Positions 13,231 through 24,341 of a stretch of DNA of 64,000 nucleotides are shown piece by piece. Position numbers and translations under genes: made by a program. The stretch spans positions 56,899,363 to 56,963,362 of the forward strand of contig OZ025241.1 of NCBI GenBank assembly GCA_964019155.1. Direction: 5' to 3'. Source of the DNA: Osedax fenrisi. Taxonomy: Eukaryota > Annelida > Polychaeta > Sabellida > Siboglinidae. The notes beneath the pieces were generated by a model. That model did no database searches and was not told where the DNA came from. It worked only from the letters and a program-made list of their open reading frames with translations. How positions within the stretch are numbered: position 1 is the stretch's first letter; each line of letters opens with the position of its first letter.

Positions 13231-13748
13231 ATGATATTTGATAAATCAAGCGGAAGAAATCTCAAAGCACCCATGTTACATAACCTAGCTAAAAGAATAG
13301 AGAACTCTTGCATCAATAATGTTTACAAATCTATTGTTCTGAGCATTAATAAAGCCAGGAAAGTACCGCAACGTTTATATGACATGAAGACTAGATTGGA
13401 GCTGTTACTTAAAAATAGAACAATTGTAAATAATAAGATCACTACGGATGCAAATAAGGTTATATATTTAAATATATAACTGTAACATTATAGATAATAT
13501 GTATATATCTGCAGGTTATGAAAGTTATTGGATCTGAAACCCAACCACCTCGAGAATGTACTGCACTGTCTGAAACAGAAACACTCGCATATAATACTTT
13601 CCTAAAAGAGCAAAGTTCTAGTTTTCTGCAAGGTAAACATGCTATGAAGTTCAGTGACGAGGATGAAATGGTGAGTCACGTGGTGAATGTATGGAAAACG
13701 ATGAGTCAGCAAGATAAGAATATATATCTTAACAAGAGTTCTGTGTAA
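13231..13748 (+). CDS. Candidate two-exon small gene, weakly HMG-box-like
   Basis: Exon 1 at 13,231-13,458 (76 codons from ATG) ends AAG before GTTATA. Exon 2 at 13,515-13,748 follows ATCTGCAG and runs 77 codons to TAA. Both junctions are phase 0 with a 56-bp intron, giving 153 residues. Exon 1 is basic. Exon 2 contains ETLAYNTFLKEQ and later VVNVWKTMSQQDKNIYLNKS, which resembles the third helix of an HMG box (W, then S..DK..Y). The basic N-terminal part and the HMG-like end would suit a DNA-binding protein, but the match is short and by eye only. It might also be a relic of a mobile element. Confidence 0.4.
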
Positions 13749-14449
13749 TTGTCATCGGTGACCGAGTATATATAGTTCATTAATATTGTAAAATAATAGT
13801 TAAACGATTAGGATATATTTAATTAATTAGTATCGTATTGATTTCTAAACTGTACTTGAAGTATAATTTAAATATAACTATTAGAAATAAATATATATTC
13901 ATGTATTATTTGTTATCAAATTTATCCTTAATTTATTCTATATTTAATTATTTTCATATATAATAGATTATTTAATTAAAATGAAAATATATTTTAATTC
14001 TATAATAATATTTATAAAATAAAATTACTATATTAAAACTAAACTTAATTACTTATTTCAGTGATGAATAGTGGGTATATCATATATTATAGTATATATG
14101 CTACATTTGTGAACACAACTTCTTTTGTTTACATGTATTCAGAACATTTGCCAGTAATTCAGTTGATGATCCAGACGCATACGCCTCGTTGACTTATCTT
14201 TCTTGTACTTATTCTGAGACTTGTAGTGTTGGTTTTTCAAAAGTAGTATGGATTAATATATGTCTAAACAAATATAGCTTAATTCTATTTATTGTGCATG
14301 AAAGAGTTTCATAATTGCCGATTAGTGATATTATTATAGATCTAAAATGTATTCGTCTTTCTTTGGCGATATGATATTCGATTAATGCACTTTACTTTTG
14401 AATTCATTATTTGTATTCCTTTTCTCCTCCAAAATAGTATAAGTTTAGT
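13749..14449. other. AT-rich stretch without a supported gene
   Basis: No motif is recognisable. It may include the outer part of the minus-strand LINE relic that follows. Confidence 0.4.
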
Positions 14450-16480
14450 AGCCATATCTCAATATAGAGATAACTAGAAAGTGTTATATTATAATTTTAA
14501 GTTTATCTCTACTTTTATTTATCATCTCAAGTTTCAGCAGTGTCGATGTTGTCATGGTAATTCTAACATAGATATGTATTTTGTTATCTAAATAATAACA
14601 GCTGTTATTGAGGCAAGATAACATTATCTATTAAATAAACTTGTCATAAATATTAATGAGACTTGATGATATTTTAGTCATTATTTATTAGTATATTGCT
14701 CTTTTCTTCAATACCATACTTTGAAGATCCTGCTAATCTTTCTGTCAACATAGTATCTGGTTTTTAATCTGATGTCGATAGAATATATTATCTGAAATTT
14801 ATTGAGATTATTTGGTTAACCATTATTTCTTTCATTATTGCACACATCTAGAATTATATTGAAGAGTAGTATACAAAGTATTCCTATAACAATTTTTAAT
14901 CTGATGTCGATAGAATATATTATCTGAAATTTATTGAGATTATTTGGTTAACCATTATTTCTTGCATTATTGCACACATCTAGAATTATATTGAAGAGTA
15001 GTATACAAAGTATTCCTATAACTATTTTTGGGGATTAATTGTGTGAGTTTTAATGCAGTACTGTGTGCAGAATGATAGAGATATGTTATCATTGTAGTAA
15101 GTTCTATACAATTCCGACATGTTACATATAGTACTATAAACCTTTATACTATAGAAAGTTTTTTTAAAGTCGATAATATTATGGCCAAGTATTTTATTAT
15201 TTTGTTTTTGTGCTTCTCAACTAATTGTATAACATTAAAGATGTAGTCTACCGTTCTCCTGTTTCTTCTTAAACATACCAGTTCGTCTGCTAATTTAACT
15301 TCTGATTAGGGGTTGTGCATGTTTAATAGTACGGATAATAGTACTGTCGTATGCCATGGCATGACTGATCACACTAATAATGTGAGAGTTAGAACACTTT
15401 TCAGATCACTATTATTTAGTACCGGGAATATAGGTGTATTGTCCATTTTTTCGGCGATTGTTTTGTAGTCGCTATTTGTTGACATCGTTTAATTACTATT
15501 TCCGTTACTAATATACATCCTTCTTTATATATTTCAATATACTACATTCTTCACTGGTGATGTTATGAATTCCGTGTTTATTAATAACTTAAGTTATTGT
15601 ATCACTATTTCTACGTCTTAGTACTTATTTCTATAATATGCATTAATTATAATTATAATCGCAATAAGCTGGGTTATCCTTACATTCAAGTTATCAGGTA
15701 TAATGGGGAAGTTATAAATACTTTAAATATACATTACATCTACTTAATAGGACAGCTTCGTCAGAAATATGATTACCATATTTATCTTCAATTGTAAATG
15801 ACATTATTGACGAAGTATTTGTTAAGGGTTATTATATTACTTACATTCAGATTAGTGATTAAGTCTTTAAATATTACAGACACACTCTTATTAGATATCT
15901 CATATATAATGCTTTCTTATTCTCTGCATGTATTTATCTAGAGTCCATGTTGTACATGCATATATAACAAATTAATTAACCAGTGACTTTTGACATTTAT
16001 CTCATAGGATCTCATATCCAATACATTGGATTTTTGATTTCAGAAATATTGACTTATATTTTCCCGGTTCTCTCTATACTTTATCATCGATGATCGCTCC
16101 CAACTATTTATATGTATTGCCTACTTTAAGGGGTTCGTTATTGACTCTTATTTCAAATATGAATTCACCTTCAGAATTTTACAATATTTATATTTTCATA
16201 GCGTTAATCTCCATACCATATGCTCGCAATGTATGATTGCTATACTTGATAAGAGTGATTAATTCTTATTCCATGCCTTAGAAGTCATCTACATCATTAG
16301 CGAACATTAGGTTTATAATTAATCTTCCACCGATATTTAATGTTTATTCTTGATTCGCTAGTGAATTATTCTTTATATATCCCAGCGTGATGCTGGGAGA
16401 GCAAACATCCTTGTCTCACTTCTGAAGTTGTCTTGAACCATTCTTCAACGTTCAGATCAGAGTATACAACTATCTATAAG
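14450..16480 (-). pseudogene. Decayed RTE-like LINE (minus strand)
   Basis: On the minus strand near 16,440-16,380, broken frames read WFKTTSEVRQGCLLS, the reverse transcriptase GVRQGCLLSP motif. Near 16,310 they read LMFANDVDDF, an eroded FADD motif, followed by YGMEINAMKI (about 16,205). At about 16,130-16,060 they read NTYK.LGAIIDDK..REP, the usual KYLG.II.. block. The order fits a LINE read right to left. The rest toward 14.4 kb is too decayed to place and contains a 132-bp tandem duplication. Confidence 0.6.
14761..15024. repeat. 132-bp tandem duplication (two copies)
   Basis: Two adjacent copies start at about 14,766 and 14,898 with TCTGATGTCGATAGAATATA. They differ at only one or two positions, for example TTTCATT versus TTGCATT. 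Near identity inside an old LINE relic indicates a recent duplication. Confidence 0.9.
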
Positions 16481-19051
16481 TAGGTGTAGTTAACATGTAT
16501 ACAGTGCATAGCATATAATGTATAAGGATAGGATATAGAGTATAATGAATACGTTAGGAAAATATTCATTTTTAAATAACGACATATTAGTGTATGCTAA
16601 TATGGGGTTTTATAGTATTCTAACCGTATATAGAATACCGGTCGTATAACCTTATGTATTCAATATGCCTTTATTACCCTTACCTTACCAGGTCGAGCTT
16701 GCTCGGCATTCATTAACACGTAACTTCCATTCATCTCTATCATTCATCGCATTCATCAGTTCGTCTACATTACATTCGGTATCGTCGACGAGTTGATCTA
16801 CAAAAGTTTTTGCTGGACGTCCACAGGAGCGTTTACCATGTTTAGGTAACCAGAGAAGAATGTCACAAATCAGCTCTTTTTTGCTCCTCCAACAATGTCC
16901 TGTGAATCTAAGTCTTTGTTCACGGATCGAAGAAGTTACTTTTGGAGTTTTGCCATAGAGTTCTTTATTGGTAAGATGTTCTTTCCATGATATGTTCAGA
17001 GCGGCCCGTAGCATGCGAGTGTAGGCTCCGTCGATTTTTTTTTCCAATTTTGTTGTTAAAGTCCATGTAATTGCTCCATATACAAAAACAGATTCTACCG
17101 TTGCTCTGAAGAAGTTTCTTTTCAGATTTGTAGATAACTTTGAATTCCATATGTTGTTCATTTGGTTTAGTGCGGCCCAGGCTTTTCCTATTCTGACATT
17201 TATATCATGCTCTGTGGATGCTATAAAACTACTAAGGTATTTAAAGTCTTGGGTTTTCTTGATATTTTCTACATTCTGGGTTTTAATCATATCTGTTGAA
17301 TTCTGATTGTATGCCATGTATTCTGTTTTAGCGACATTAATGTGAAGTCCGATTTCTTTTGCAGTTTTTTCTAGACTATTTAGTAAGATATTGGATTCTT
17401 TTACGTTATTGGTGGTGATTGCAATATCATCTGTCTAGTCTACATCTGTTATAGTGAATGCGTGGTATCTTGAGCTCTTTCTTTCTGTGAGAGTTGATCC
17501 ATATTGTGAGTTATTATCAATCGATGTTCTCATTATGTAGTCTAAACAGATAATAAATAGATATGGTGCTAAGGTATCTCCTTGCAGAACTCCTGTGGTA
17601 ATATCGAAGAAAGGGGTATCTCCATCTGGTGATCTGACCATTGCGCGAGTGTTTGTATATAGTATCATTATTGCGTTGATCGTTTCTTTTGGTATCCCAT
17701 ATGCTGATAGAATATATTTTAATTTTAATCTGTCGATTGAATCGAACGCTTTCGAAAAATCAATAAATAGAAGTATAGCAGGTACATTTTTCGATTTTAC
17801 TCCTTCAATTAAACGACGAATGGTTAATATTTGCCCAGTTGTTGATCGGTTTGTTCTATATCCGTTTTGGTTTTTTCTAAGGATATCTTCTATCTTGGGT
17901 CTTATTCTATTTAATAACATCAGATTGTATATTTTCGAAGCTATTGATGTAAGAGTAATACCTCTATAATTTTTGTCAAAGCTAGATTTCCTTTTTTTGG
18001 AAATGGTAATAAACAACCTTCGTTCCATCTTTTTATTGGATCTTGATTGTATACACTATTGCAGAAGTGTAATAGAATTTCTTGGAATTCTCCTAATTTC
18101 CAGACTTCTGCTGGGATTTCATCCAGTCCTACTGCTTTGCCATGTTGTATACTTCTTACAGCTATAATGATTTCGTCAGGTGTGAAGAGTCTTTTTTTAT
18201 ATCTAATTCGCTATTTACAATTTGCGAAATTTCTTCTTCATTCTCATTGATCTTTGTGGGTTTATCAAGTAGATCTTGGAAATGTTTTTGACAAAGTTTA
18301 ACACGTTCCTCGTTATTTTTTAGCCTTTATTTTTGATCTGCATGAGTTTTTCCTTCCGCTTACTTCGTTTACTATTTTCCAGGCTTTTGCTGATTTTTGA
18401 TTTTTTACAGCATTTTGTATTTCATCAATCTTACTCTGGATGTATTCAGATTGTTCTTTATCATAAGAAAGTACAAGATTTGTTTGTGCTTTTTTAAATT
18501 TTCTGATATTTTCCATTGTTGGATGGGAGTTTCGTTTTTCTGCGGTTTCTTGTAGAATAGTTCGTTTGTTGGATATATCTAATGTTTCCCATGGTAGTCT
18601 TTCCTTTAACTTTGGTTTCAGTGGTATTATTTCTTTGGCTATTTCCTTGCATGATATTTCAAAATGTGCAAAAGTCGAGTCAGCGGTTTTTGTGGATAAA
18701 GTATTCAGAAGAATTTCAAACCTGTTTTTGACCTTTGTGATGGATGATTTTCTTATTTCAGTATTCTTTTTCAGACAGCTCCATTCATATGGCTTGTTCT
18801 TACTCGTTTTTTTCTTATTTGCTCTAAGGCTTAATTTTATTTGTGCTGAGACGATTCGATGGTCAGAGGCGATACTAGCGAAGGAGATGCTCTACAATTT
18901 TGTGCACTGTTCTTCCATTTTTTGTTAATGATAACGTAGTCTATTTGTGAAGTGTAGGTGTTTGGAGCTGTATGTGTCCATTTATGACCTTGTCTTTTTT
19001 GGAAGAGTGTGTTTAAACAAACTAGTTTATTCTCGAGAAGAAGATTTTTAA

Positions 19052-19089
19052 GCATTTCTCCGTTCCTATTGCATTTCTCCGTTCTTATT
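19052..19089. repeat. 19-bp tandem duplication next to the insertion point
   Basis: The unit GCATTTCTCCGTTCCTATT is repeated as GCATTTCTCCGTTCTTATT directly before the ATTGCTG target duplication. The resumed coding of the outer LINE (RNGEML) lies in it, so the duplication is at the very junction of the nested insertion. Confidence 0.8.
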
Positions 19090-19093
19090 GCTG

Positions 19094-22000
19094 GGGTATA
19101 GAGTAGCTGATTAGAGGCAGTACCTTTGTAAACCTGCTTGTCGCATGTCGATATAGACATGAGTAGGAACTCTGGACCTCAATTAATTACTCAACTCTCA
19201 CTAATGGCTCCAAGTAACTGGTGATTAACCAGTGGCCATATCCCGGTACCTCCACTCGACAGTGGTGCTAAACTTAGTGAGGGGAAATCTGCTGCCTCGC
19301 AGATTATGCTTCTTTAGGCATAGGCTAGGAGAATGTAACTCTGACCATAAATCTAAGTCGGGTAGATGGTGCTCGTTAACTTTGGTTAGTAGATCATCTA
19401 GGAGAAGGAAATCTCTGATTTAAAAACCAACCTTCCGGAGAGGAATGGGACCCGCCGGACTATATTCAACAATATAGTTATATCCCAAGAAACGAATCAT
19501 GAGAAACAAAATTAAATTATCCATACCGGCTCGGCCGTCGCCCGGGATAAAAAGGACCGCGCATATCGTTAATTATCAGGACGAATGTGAAAAAGATGAT
19601 ACTGATAAGAAGAAAGACAGAAAGTCAATGAGGCTTCGCAATAACGCAACTTTTGGCACTTGGAACGTACGAACTCTTAACAGAACAGGAAATTTAGAAG
19701 AATTGGAATATGAAATGAAGAAATACACATGGCAAGTTTTAGGACTATGCGAAGTTAGGTGGAAAGGATCTGGTAATGTCGTAACTGACAACGGTAACCA
19801 TCTTTACTATAGTGGTGAAGAGAAATATCATAAGAATGGTGTAGGATTTTTGATTCACAAAGATATAAAAGACTTTGTAGCCGAATTCAAACCTATTTCC
19901 AGCAGAATATGTACATTGAGGTTAAAAGCTAAACCATTAAATATATCGATAATACAGATATATGCACCAACTTCGGATTATACAGATGAACAAATTGAAA
20001 TCTTCTATTCAAGCCTACAAGATATAATTGACAAAACCCATAAAAAGGACATGTTAATAATTCAAGGTGATTGGAATGCAAAGATTGGAACTGACTCACT
20101 GACAGATTGGAACGAATATTGTGGACCTTCATGTAACAACTCAACGAATGACAGGGGGATCAGATTATTGGAATTTATATGTTATAATGACATGATTTTG
20201 GCAAATACACTAGGAATACACAAATCCTCAAGAATAGCAACATGGCACTCTCCAGATGGTAAAACCAATAACCAGATAGATTATATCCTCATGAAGAGAC
20301 GATTTAAATCTGGTATCAATGTGGCTAAAACTAGAGTATATAACAAAGCTGATATAGGAAGTGATCATGACCTTGTGATGATATCCTTCAAACAAAAATT
20401 CAAATCTCAAAGAAAACAAAAGAGCATTCGTAAAAACTACAACATTGAACAACTAAATAATAATTCTTCAATTCTTGCTCAATATAGAGACACTATAGAA
20501 AATGAAATTAAAAACAAGTTAATGCACAACACAATCAATTCCGATGAAACAACTGATATTCTTAACAGAATAATAAGCGAAACTGCAACAAAAGTAATTG
20601 GATTTAAAAGGAAAAAGACAAAACCATGGATAACAGAAGATATTCTGGAACTTTGTGATAAACGTAGATCATTGAAATCTCAAAAAAGTAATCACTTACA
20701 AGAATATAATTCACTGAATAAGAGGATAAGAAAGAACATGAAACAAGCCAAAGAATATTGGTTAAATAACGAATGTAAAGATATAGACAATTCATTTGCA
20801 AGTAACAGATCTAAAAAAGCATATTCAATTATAAAAGCTCTGACAAAGAAGAAATCAGAAGCGATCAACACAATATTAAGTAAAGATGGTAAAGTTTTGA
20901 GTGAAGATACACATATTATTAAAAGATGGACTGAATACTGCCAAGAATTATATAATTATGAATCCAGAGGAGACAAAAATGTTTTGCAAACGATAGATGA
21001 ACAACACGAAGAAGAGAGAGATGATAGTATTTTAAGAGATGAAGTAGTTAATGCTATATATTCACTAAAACATGGAAAAGCTGCTGGTGTAGACAATATA
21101 CCAGCAGAACTAATAACATATGCAGGTGAAGGAATGACAGACATACTCCACAAGATATGTTCCAATATATGGGAAACTGGTATCTGGCCAGAAATATGGA
21201 CAAAATCGTTAATTATAACTCTACCGAAAAAAGGTAATCTTCAACATTGTTCTAACTACAGAACGATAAGTTTGATAAGCCACGCAAGCAAAGTGATGTT
21301 GAAAATCATTAAGAATCGTTTACAACCACAAGCGGACCGTATTATTGCGGAAGAACAGGCTGGATTCATGAAAGATAGATCTACGATAGAACAAATATTC
21401 AACCTAAGAATACTATGCGAGAAACATAACCTACAACAAAAAAAGCTATATCATATATTTATAGATTTCCGAAAAGCATTTGATAGAGTGTGGCAAAATG
21501 CACTATGGTCCTCAATGAAGAAATATAATATCGATACAAAGTTAATTAATTTAATACAAAGTTTATATGAAAAGGCAAGCAGTGCAGTAATACATAAAGG
21601 AATATGTGGCGATTGGTTTCCAATGAAAACCGGAGTAAGACAAGGATGTCTTCTCTCACCTACTTTATTTAATATATTCCTAGAAGATATAATGAACGAC
21701 GCGCTAAGCAATCATACTGGTTCAATAAAGATAAATGGCCGAAATATAACAAATCTCCGCTTTGCTGATGATATAGATGGTTTAGCTGGCTCGGAAGAAG
21801 AACTAATAAATTTAACTGAATGTCTTTTTAAATCAGAAAATAGATTTGGAATGGAAATAAATCCTTCTAAAACTAAGCTTATGTTAAACGACGACAATTG
21901 TCAACCAAACATTGATATTCATGGCGAAATAATTGAGACCGTAAAAAGCTTCAAATATCTAGGATCAATCATAAACGAAAATGGATCAAGAAAAGAAATC

Positions 22001-22560
22001 CTGTCAAGAGCGGCACAAGCAAGTCAAGCATATAGCAATCTAAAGATAATATGGAATGATAAAGACATACGTCTAAAGTACAAGTTAAAACTCATGGACT
22101 CTCTTGTCAACTCGATATTCCTGTATGCATGTGAAACATGGACTCTAACTGCTGAACTCGAGAAAAGAATACTAGCATTCGAAATGAAGAACATCAGAAA
22201 ATTACTCGGTATAACATACCTTGATAGAGTTACTAATCAAGAAATAATAGACCGAATATCATCATCATTAACAAGTCCCTTCACCGATATCCTCACAACA
22301 GTTAAAAGGAGAAAACTGAAATGGTATGGACACGTGACCAGAGGCGATGGACTTGCCAAGATAATCCTTCAGGGTAATGTCGAAGGTAAAAGATCCCGTG
22401 GACGTCCAAAAAAACAATGGATAGATAATATAAAAGAATGGACCGGAAAAGGCTTCAATGAACTAAATGAAATTGTATATGACCGGAAGAAGTGGAGAAA
22501 ATTGTGTTTCAACATGACACGCCCCCACGGCTCAACAGGCTAAGGGACCAAGGTAAGGTA
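19094..22560 (+). mobile_element. Complete RTE-clade LINE nested in the outer LINE
   Basis: ATTGCTG stands at 19,087-19,093 and again at 22,561-22,567, giving a 7-bp target duplication that places the insertion inside the endonuclease codons of the outer element. The insert has about 400 bp of leader, one long reading frame, almost no 3' UTR and a tail AAGGTAAGGTA, as expected of RTE elements that end in short tandem repeats. The leader shares GAGAGGAATGGGA with the decayed copy at 4115. An intact frame, complete ends and nesting point to a young, possibly still mobile copy. Confidence 0.92.
19499..22543 (+). CDS. RTE-type endonuclease/reverse transcriptase, intact, 1014 aa
   Basis: This single protein nicks target DNA and copies the element RNA at the nick. 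Residues 53-300 form an APE-type endonuclease: GTWNVRTL (53-60), LGLCEVRW with Glu85, GDWNAKIG (190-197; GDFNA in most relatives), NNQIDYILM (257-265) and GSDHDLV with Asp289/His290. The reverse transcriptase follows: LPKKGN (575-580), IDFRKAFD (655-662), GVRQGCLLSP (712-721) and the catalytic FADD at 755-758. A C-terminal block has RRKLKWYGHV (937-946) and RSRGRPKKQW (965-974). All key residues are present and there is no stop or frameshift. No ORF1 is seen, as in RTE elements. The ATG at 19,499 is the first in frame I accept, and a different start would change only the basic N-terminus. Confidence 0.96.
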   Translation: MRNKIKLSIPARPSPGIKRTAHIVNYQDECEKDDTDKKKDRKSMRLRNNATFGTWNVRTLNRTGNLEELEYEMKKYTWQVLGLCEVRWKGSGNVVTDNGNHLYYSGEEKYHKNGVGFLIHKDIKDFVAEFKPISSRICTLRLKAKPLNISIIQIYAPTSDYTDEQIEIFYSSLQDIIDKTHKKDMLIIQGDWNAKIGTDSLTDWNEYCGPSCNNSTNDRGIRLLEFICYNDMILANTLGIHKSSRIATWHSPDGKTNNQIDYILMKRRFKSGINVAKTRVYNKADIGSDHDLVMISFKQKFKSQRKQKSIRKNYNIEQLNNNSSILAQYRDTIENEIKNKLMHNTINSDETTDILNRIISETATKVIGFKRKKTKPWITEDILELCDKRRSLKSQKSNHLQEYNSLNKRIRKNMKQAKEYWLNNECKDIDNSFASNRSKKAYSIIKALTKKKSEAINTILSKDGKVLSEDTHIIKRWTEYCQELYNYESRGDKNVLQTIDEQHEEERDDSILRDEVVNAIYSLKHGKAAGVDNIPAELITYAGEGMTDILHKICSNIWETGIWPEIWTKSLIITLPKKGNLQHCSNYRTISLISHASKVMLKIIKNRLQPQADRIIAEEQAGFMKDRSTIEQIFNLRILCEKHNLQQKKLYHIFIDFRKAFDRVWQNALWSSMKKYNIDTKLINLIQSLYEKASSAVIHKGICGDWFPMKTGVRQGCLLSPTLFNIFLEDIMNDALSNHTGSIKINGRNITNLRFADDIDGLAGSEEELINLTECLFKSENRFGMEINPSKTKLMLNDDNCQPNIDIHGEIIETVKSFKYLGSIINENGSRKEILSRAAQASQAYSNLKIIWNDKDIRLKYKLKLMDSLVNSIFLYACETWTLTAELEKRILAFEMKNIRKLLGITYLDRVTNQEIIDRISSSLTSPFTDILTTVKRRKLKWYGHVTRGDGLAKIILQGNVEGKRSRGRPKKQWIDNIKEWTGKGFNELNEIVYDRKKWRKLCFNMTRPHGSTG

Positions 22561-23584
22561 ATTGCTGTTTATATGATATGCTTGTTTAAAATTATTTTGA
22601 CCTAGTTGAGCGTTAAAATCGCCTCCAATTAAGAGTACGTTGTGTTTTGGGACTTGTCTAATCAAAGAGGATAGGTCTGAGTAGAATATTTCGGTATCGA
22701 TTTCATCACTTACATTTGTTGGGCTGTAGCACGAAATAACTGTGGTTTCAGGGTATCCATGAAAAGTTGCTATCATGATACGTGGAGTTATCATTTCGAC
22801 ATTAGCTATTGTGTTATATGTCTGTAGATTAACTATAATTCCGATTCCTCCATTTGATGCATTTATTGAGTTTTTCCAAGCAGAGCATGTCAGCAATATC
22901 CATTTTCCAAACGTTTGTTCTTTTATGGGTATATCCTCGTGACTATGTTTATATTCTTGGATGCATATTATATCATGTTTTGTAGATTCGGCTGAGGCTA
23001 TCAGTTCACCTATTTTTTCTTGTTTTCGAAGAGTTTGAACATTAAGTATTCCGATAGTTAATAACTGTTTAGTCTTTAGTAGTATATTTAATTTTGTAAT
23101 TTTAATTTTTTTAGTTTTCTCCTTTTCTTTTTCTTTAGTTTTCTCAGTAGCTAACTTTTCGAGTGTACCCTGGGATGGTAATACAGAACGCGCTCCTTGA
23201 TTGTCGGCGCGAAGAGCGATGCGGCATGAATGTTGGTGTTGTTGTTGTGTCATGTTGTGCTTTCAATGGCTGGTATAGCAGATGCGGTCGCCACTCCATA
23301 CAACTGCTAACAGTATTCTTTGAGAATTGATGTGCCTCGCCGATTCTTTCAATTAATCAAATTCGGTTTACCACAGATAGCACCCTGCTTCCGATGCTTG
23401 CGTAACCCTGCGGGGTGGCTTCTGTTTTATGATATCTTGCCAAAGGATATCTAGGATTTTGTCCGGTACTGCTTATTTATTCGCAGTTAACCATTATATC
23501 TAATGGTCGTGCCCCTATCCGCAACCTTGGGGAGCCGCTAGTATGGGTGTTATCTCACCACACCTAGTCTAAATATGCCTTTAT

Positions 23585-24333
23585 AGGTAGATATATCTAT
23601 ATATATATAGAATTGATAAGTGTAATTATTTCGATAATCACTGCTCATATTACCTACGTATAAATCTAATTCTGTTAATAATAAATAATAATAATAAGTG
23701 GGAAATTGAAGGAATTTTAGTTAATACATATGGTGTGTAGTTATACCTACGCTAGTAGTTGTCAATTATGGTGCAAGGTGAAATAGAATATTTGTATACT
23801 GCAGAAAGTATAATAATAAGACGATTAAGTATTGTTTCTAATCATATACCAAACATTGATGATGCACTAGAGGCATTGGGGCCGGGGCTAACATGTGTTC
23901 GAGTTTTGATTTAAATCAGCGTATCATCAGAATAATATTGTTAGGGAGGATCAGCATAATTCAGTTCTTCGTTGGGACTTAATGAGTTTATAATAATGGT
24001 ATTTGGGTTTGCCAAAGAAAGTTTTGAAAATAACCTCTCTATAAAAAATGATAAAATATTTTATAATTATTAGCATTTCACGTATATGAACTTACTAAAA
24101 ATGTATTGAATATATTATATGTAATGTAATAATTTCACTTAGAAACATATTTAGAAACATATATATGTATATATATATACATATATATATATATAGAATT
24201 GATAATAAAGTGAAACAAACTATAGTTAGATGACTATATTCTCTCTATGTCAACCTTGATTACTGGCGCCACTATTATCAAACTCACCACTGTCGCCTAG
24301 GGGAGGTTGATACTTTATTTAGCACGATACCAC
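23585..24333. other. Stretch without a supported gene
   Basis: A 48-codon frame at 23,768-23,914 (contains RRLSIVSNHIPNIDDALEAL) is the only coding-like item and is too short to support. The word TATATATAGAATTGATAA occurs at about 23,600 and about 24,190, suggesting a small duplicated repeat. Confidence 0.4.
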
Positions 24334-24341
24334 ATGTGCAT

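Larger units (their letters stand above)
16685..23253 (-). pseudogene. Inactive endonuclease/reverse transcriptase of the outer LINE
   Basis: The protein starts at ATG 23,253 with a Lys-rich linker, then the APE-type endonuclease: GILNVQTLR, DIICIQEYKHSHE, YSPTN and GGDFNAQLG, up to AYHINSN near 22,568. After the nested element it resumes near 19,086 with RNGEMLKNLLLENKL and QIDYVIINKKW. Reverse transcriptase pieces at 18,028-17,435 include KNYRGITL, FIDFSKAFDSID and GVLQGDTLAPYLF. A stop at 17,435-17,437 falls exactly at the catalytic block (D, stop, TDDIAI where FADD is expected). The C-terminal part, 17,317-16,685, contains RLRFTGHCWRSKKE and KRSCGRPAKTFVDQL, typical of RTE-related LINEs. 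Further frame breaks lie near 18,300-18,600 and 17,320-17,435. Confidence 0.9.
16662..23584 (-). mobile_element. Minus-strand RTE-like LINE with 13-bp target duplication, split by a second LINE
   Basis: AATATGCCTTTAT occurs exactly at 16,662-16,674 and 23,572-23,584 and bounds the element. Without the nested insertion the element is about 3.4 kb. Its 3' end on the minus strand finishes GGTAAGGTAAGGGTAATA just before the duplication, a short tandem tail as in RTE-type LINEs. The coding region runs from 23,253 down to 16,685 and is described separately. Retention of both duplications shows that the insertion was full length and fairly recent, although its protein is dead. Confidence 0.92.

Noticed and set aside
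17595..18250. Plus-strand frames of 64-124 codons
   Set aside because: They are antisense to the reverse transcriptase of the minus-strand LINE, which has recognisable motifs.
23768..23914. 48-codon frame after the LINE nest
   Set aside because: It is too short, without family resemblance or convincing splice sites.
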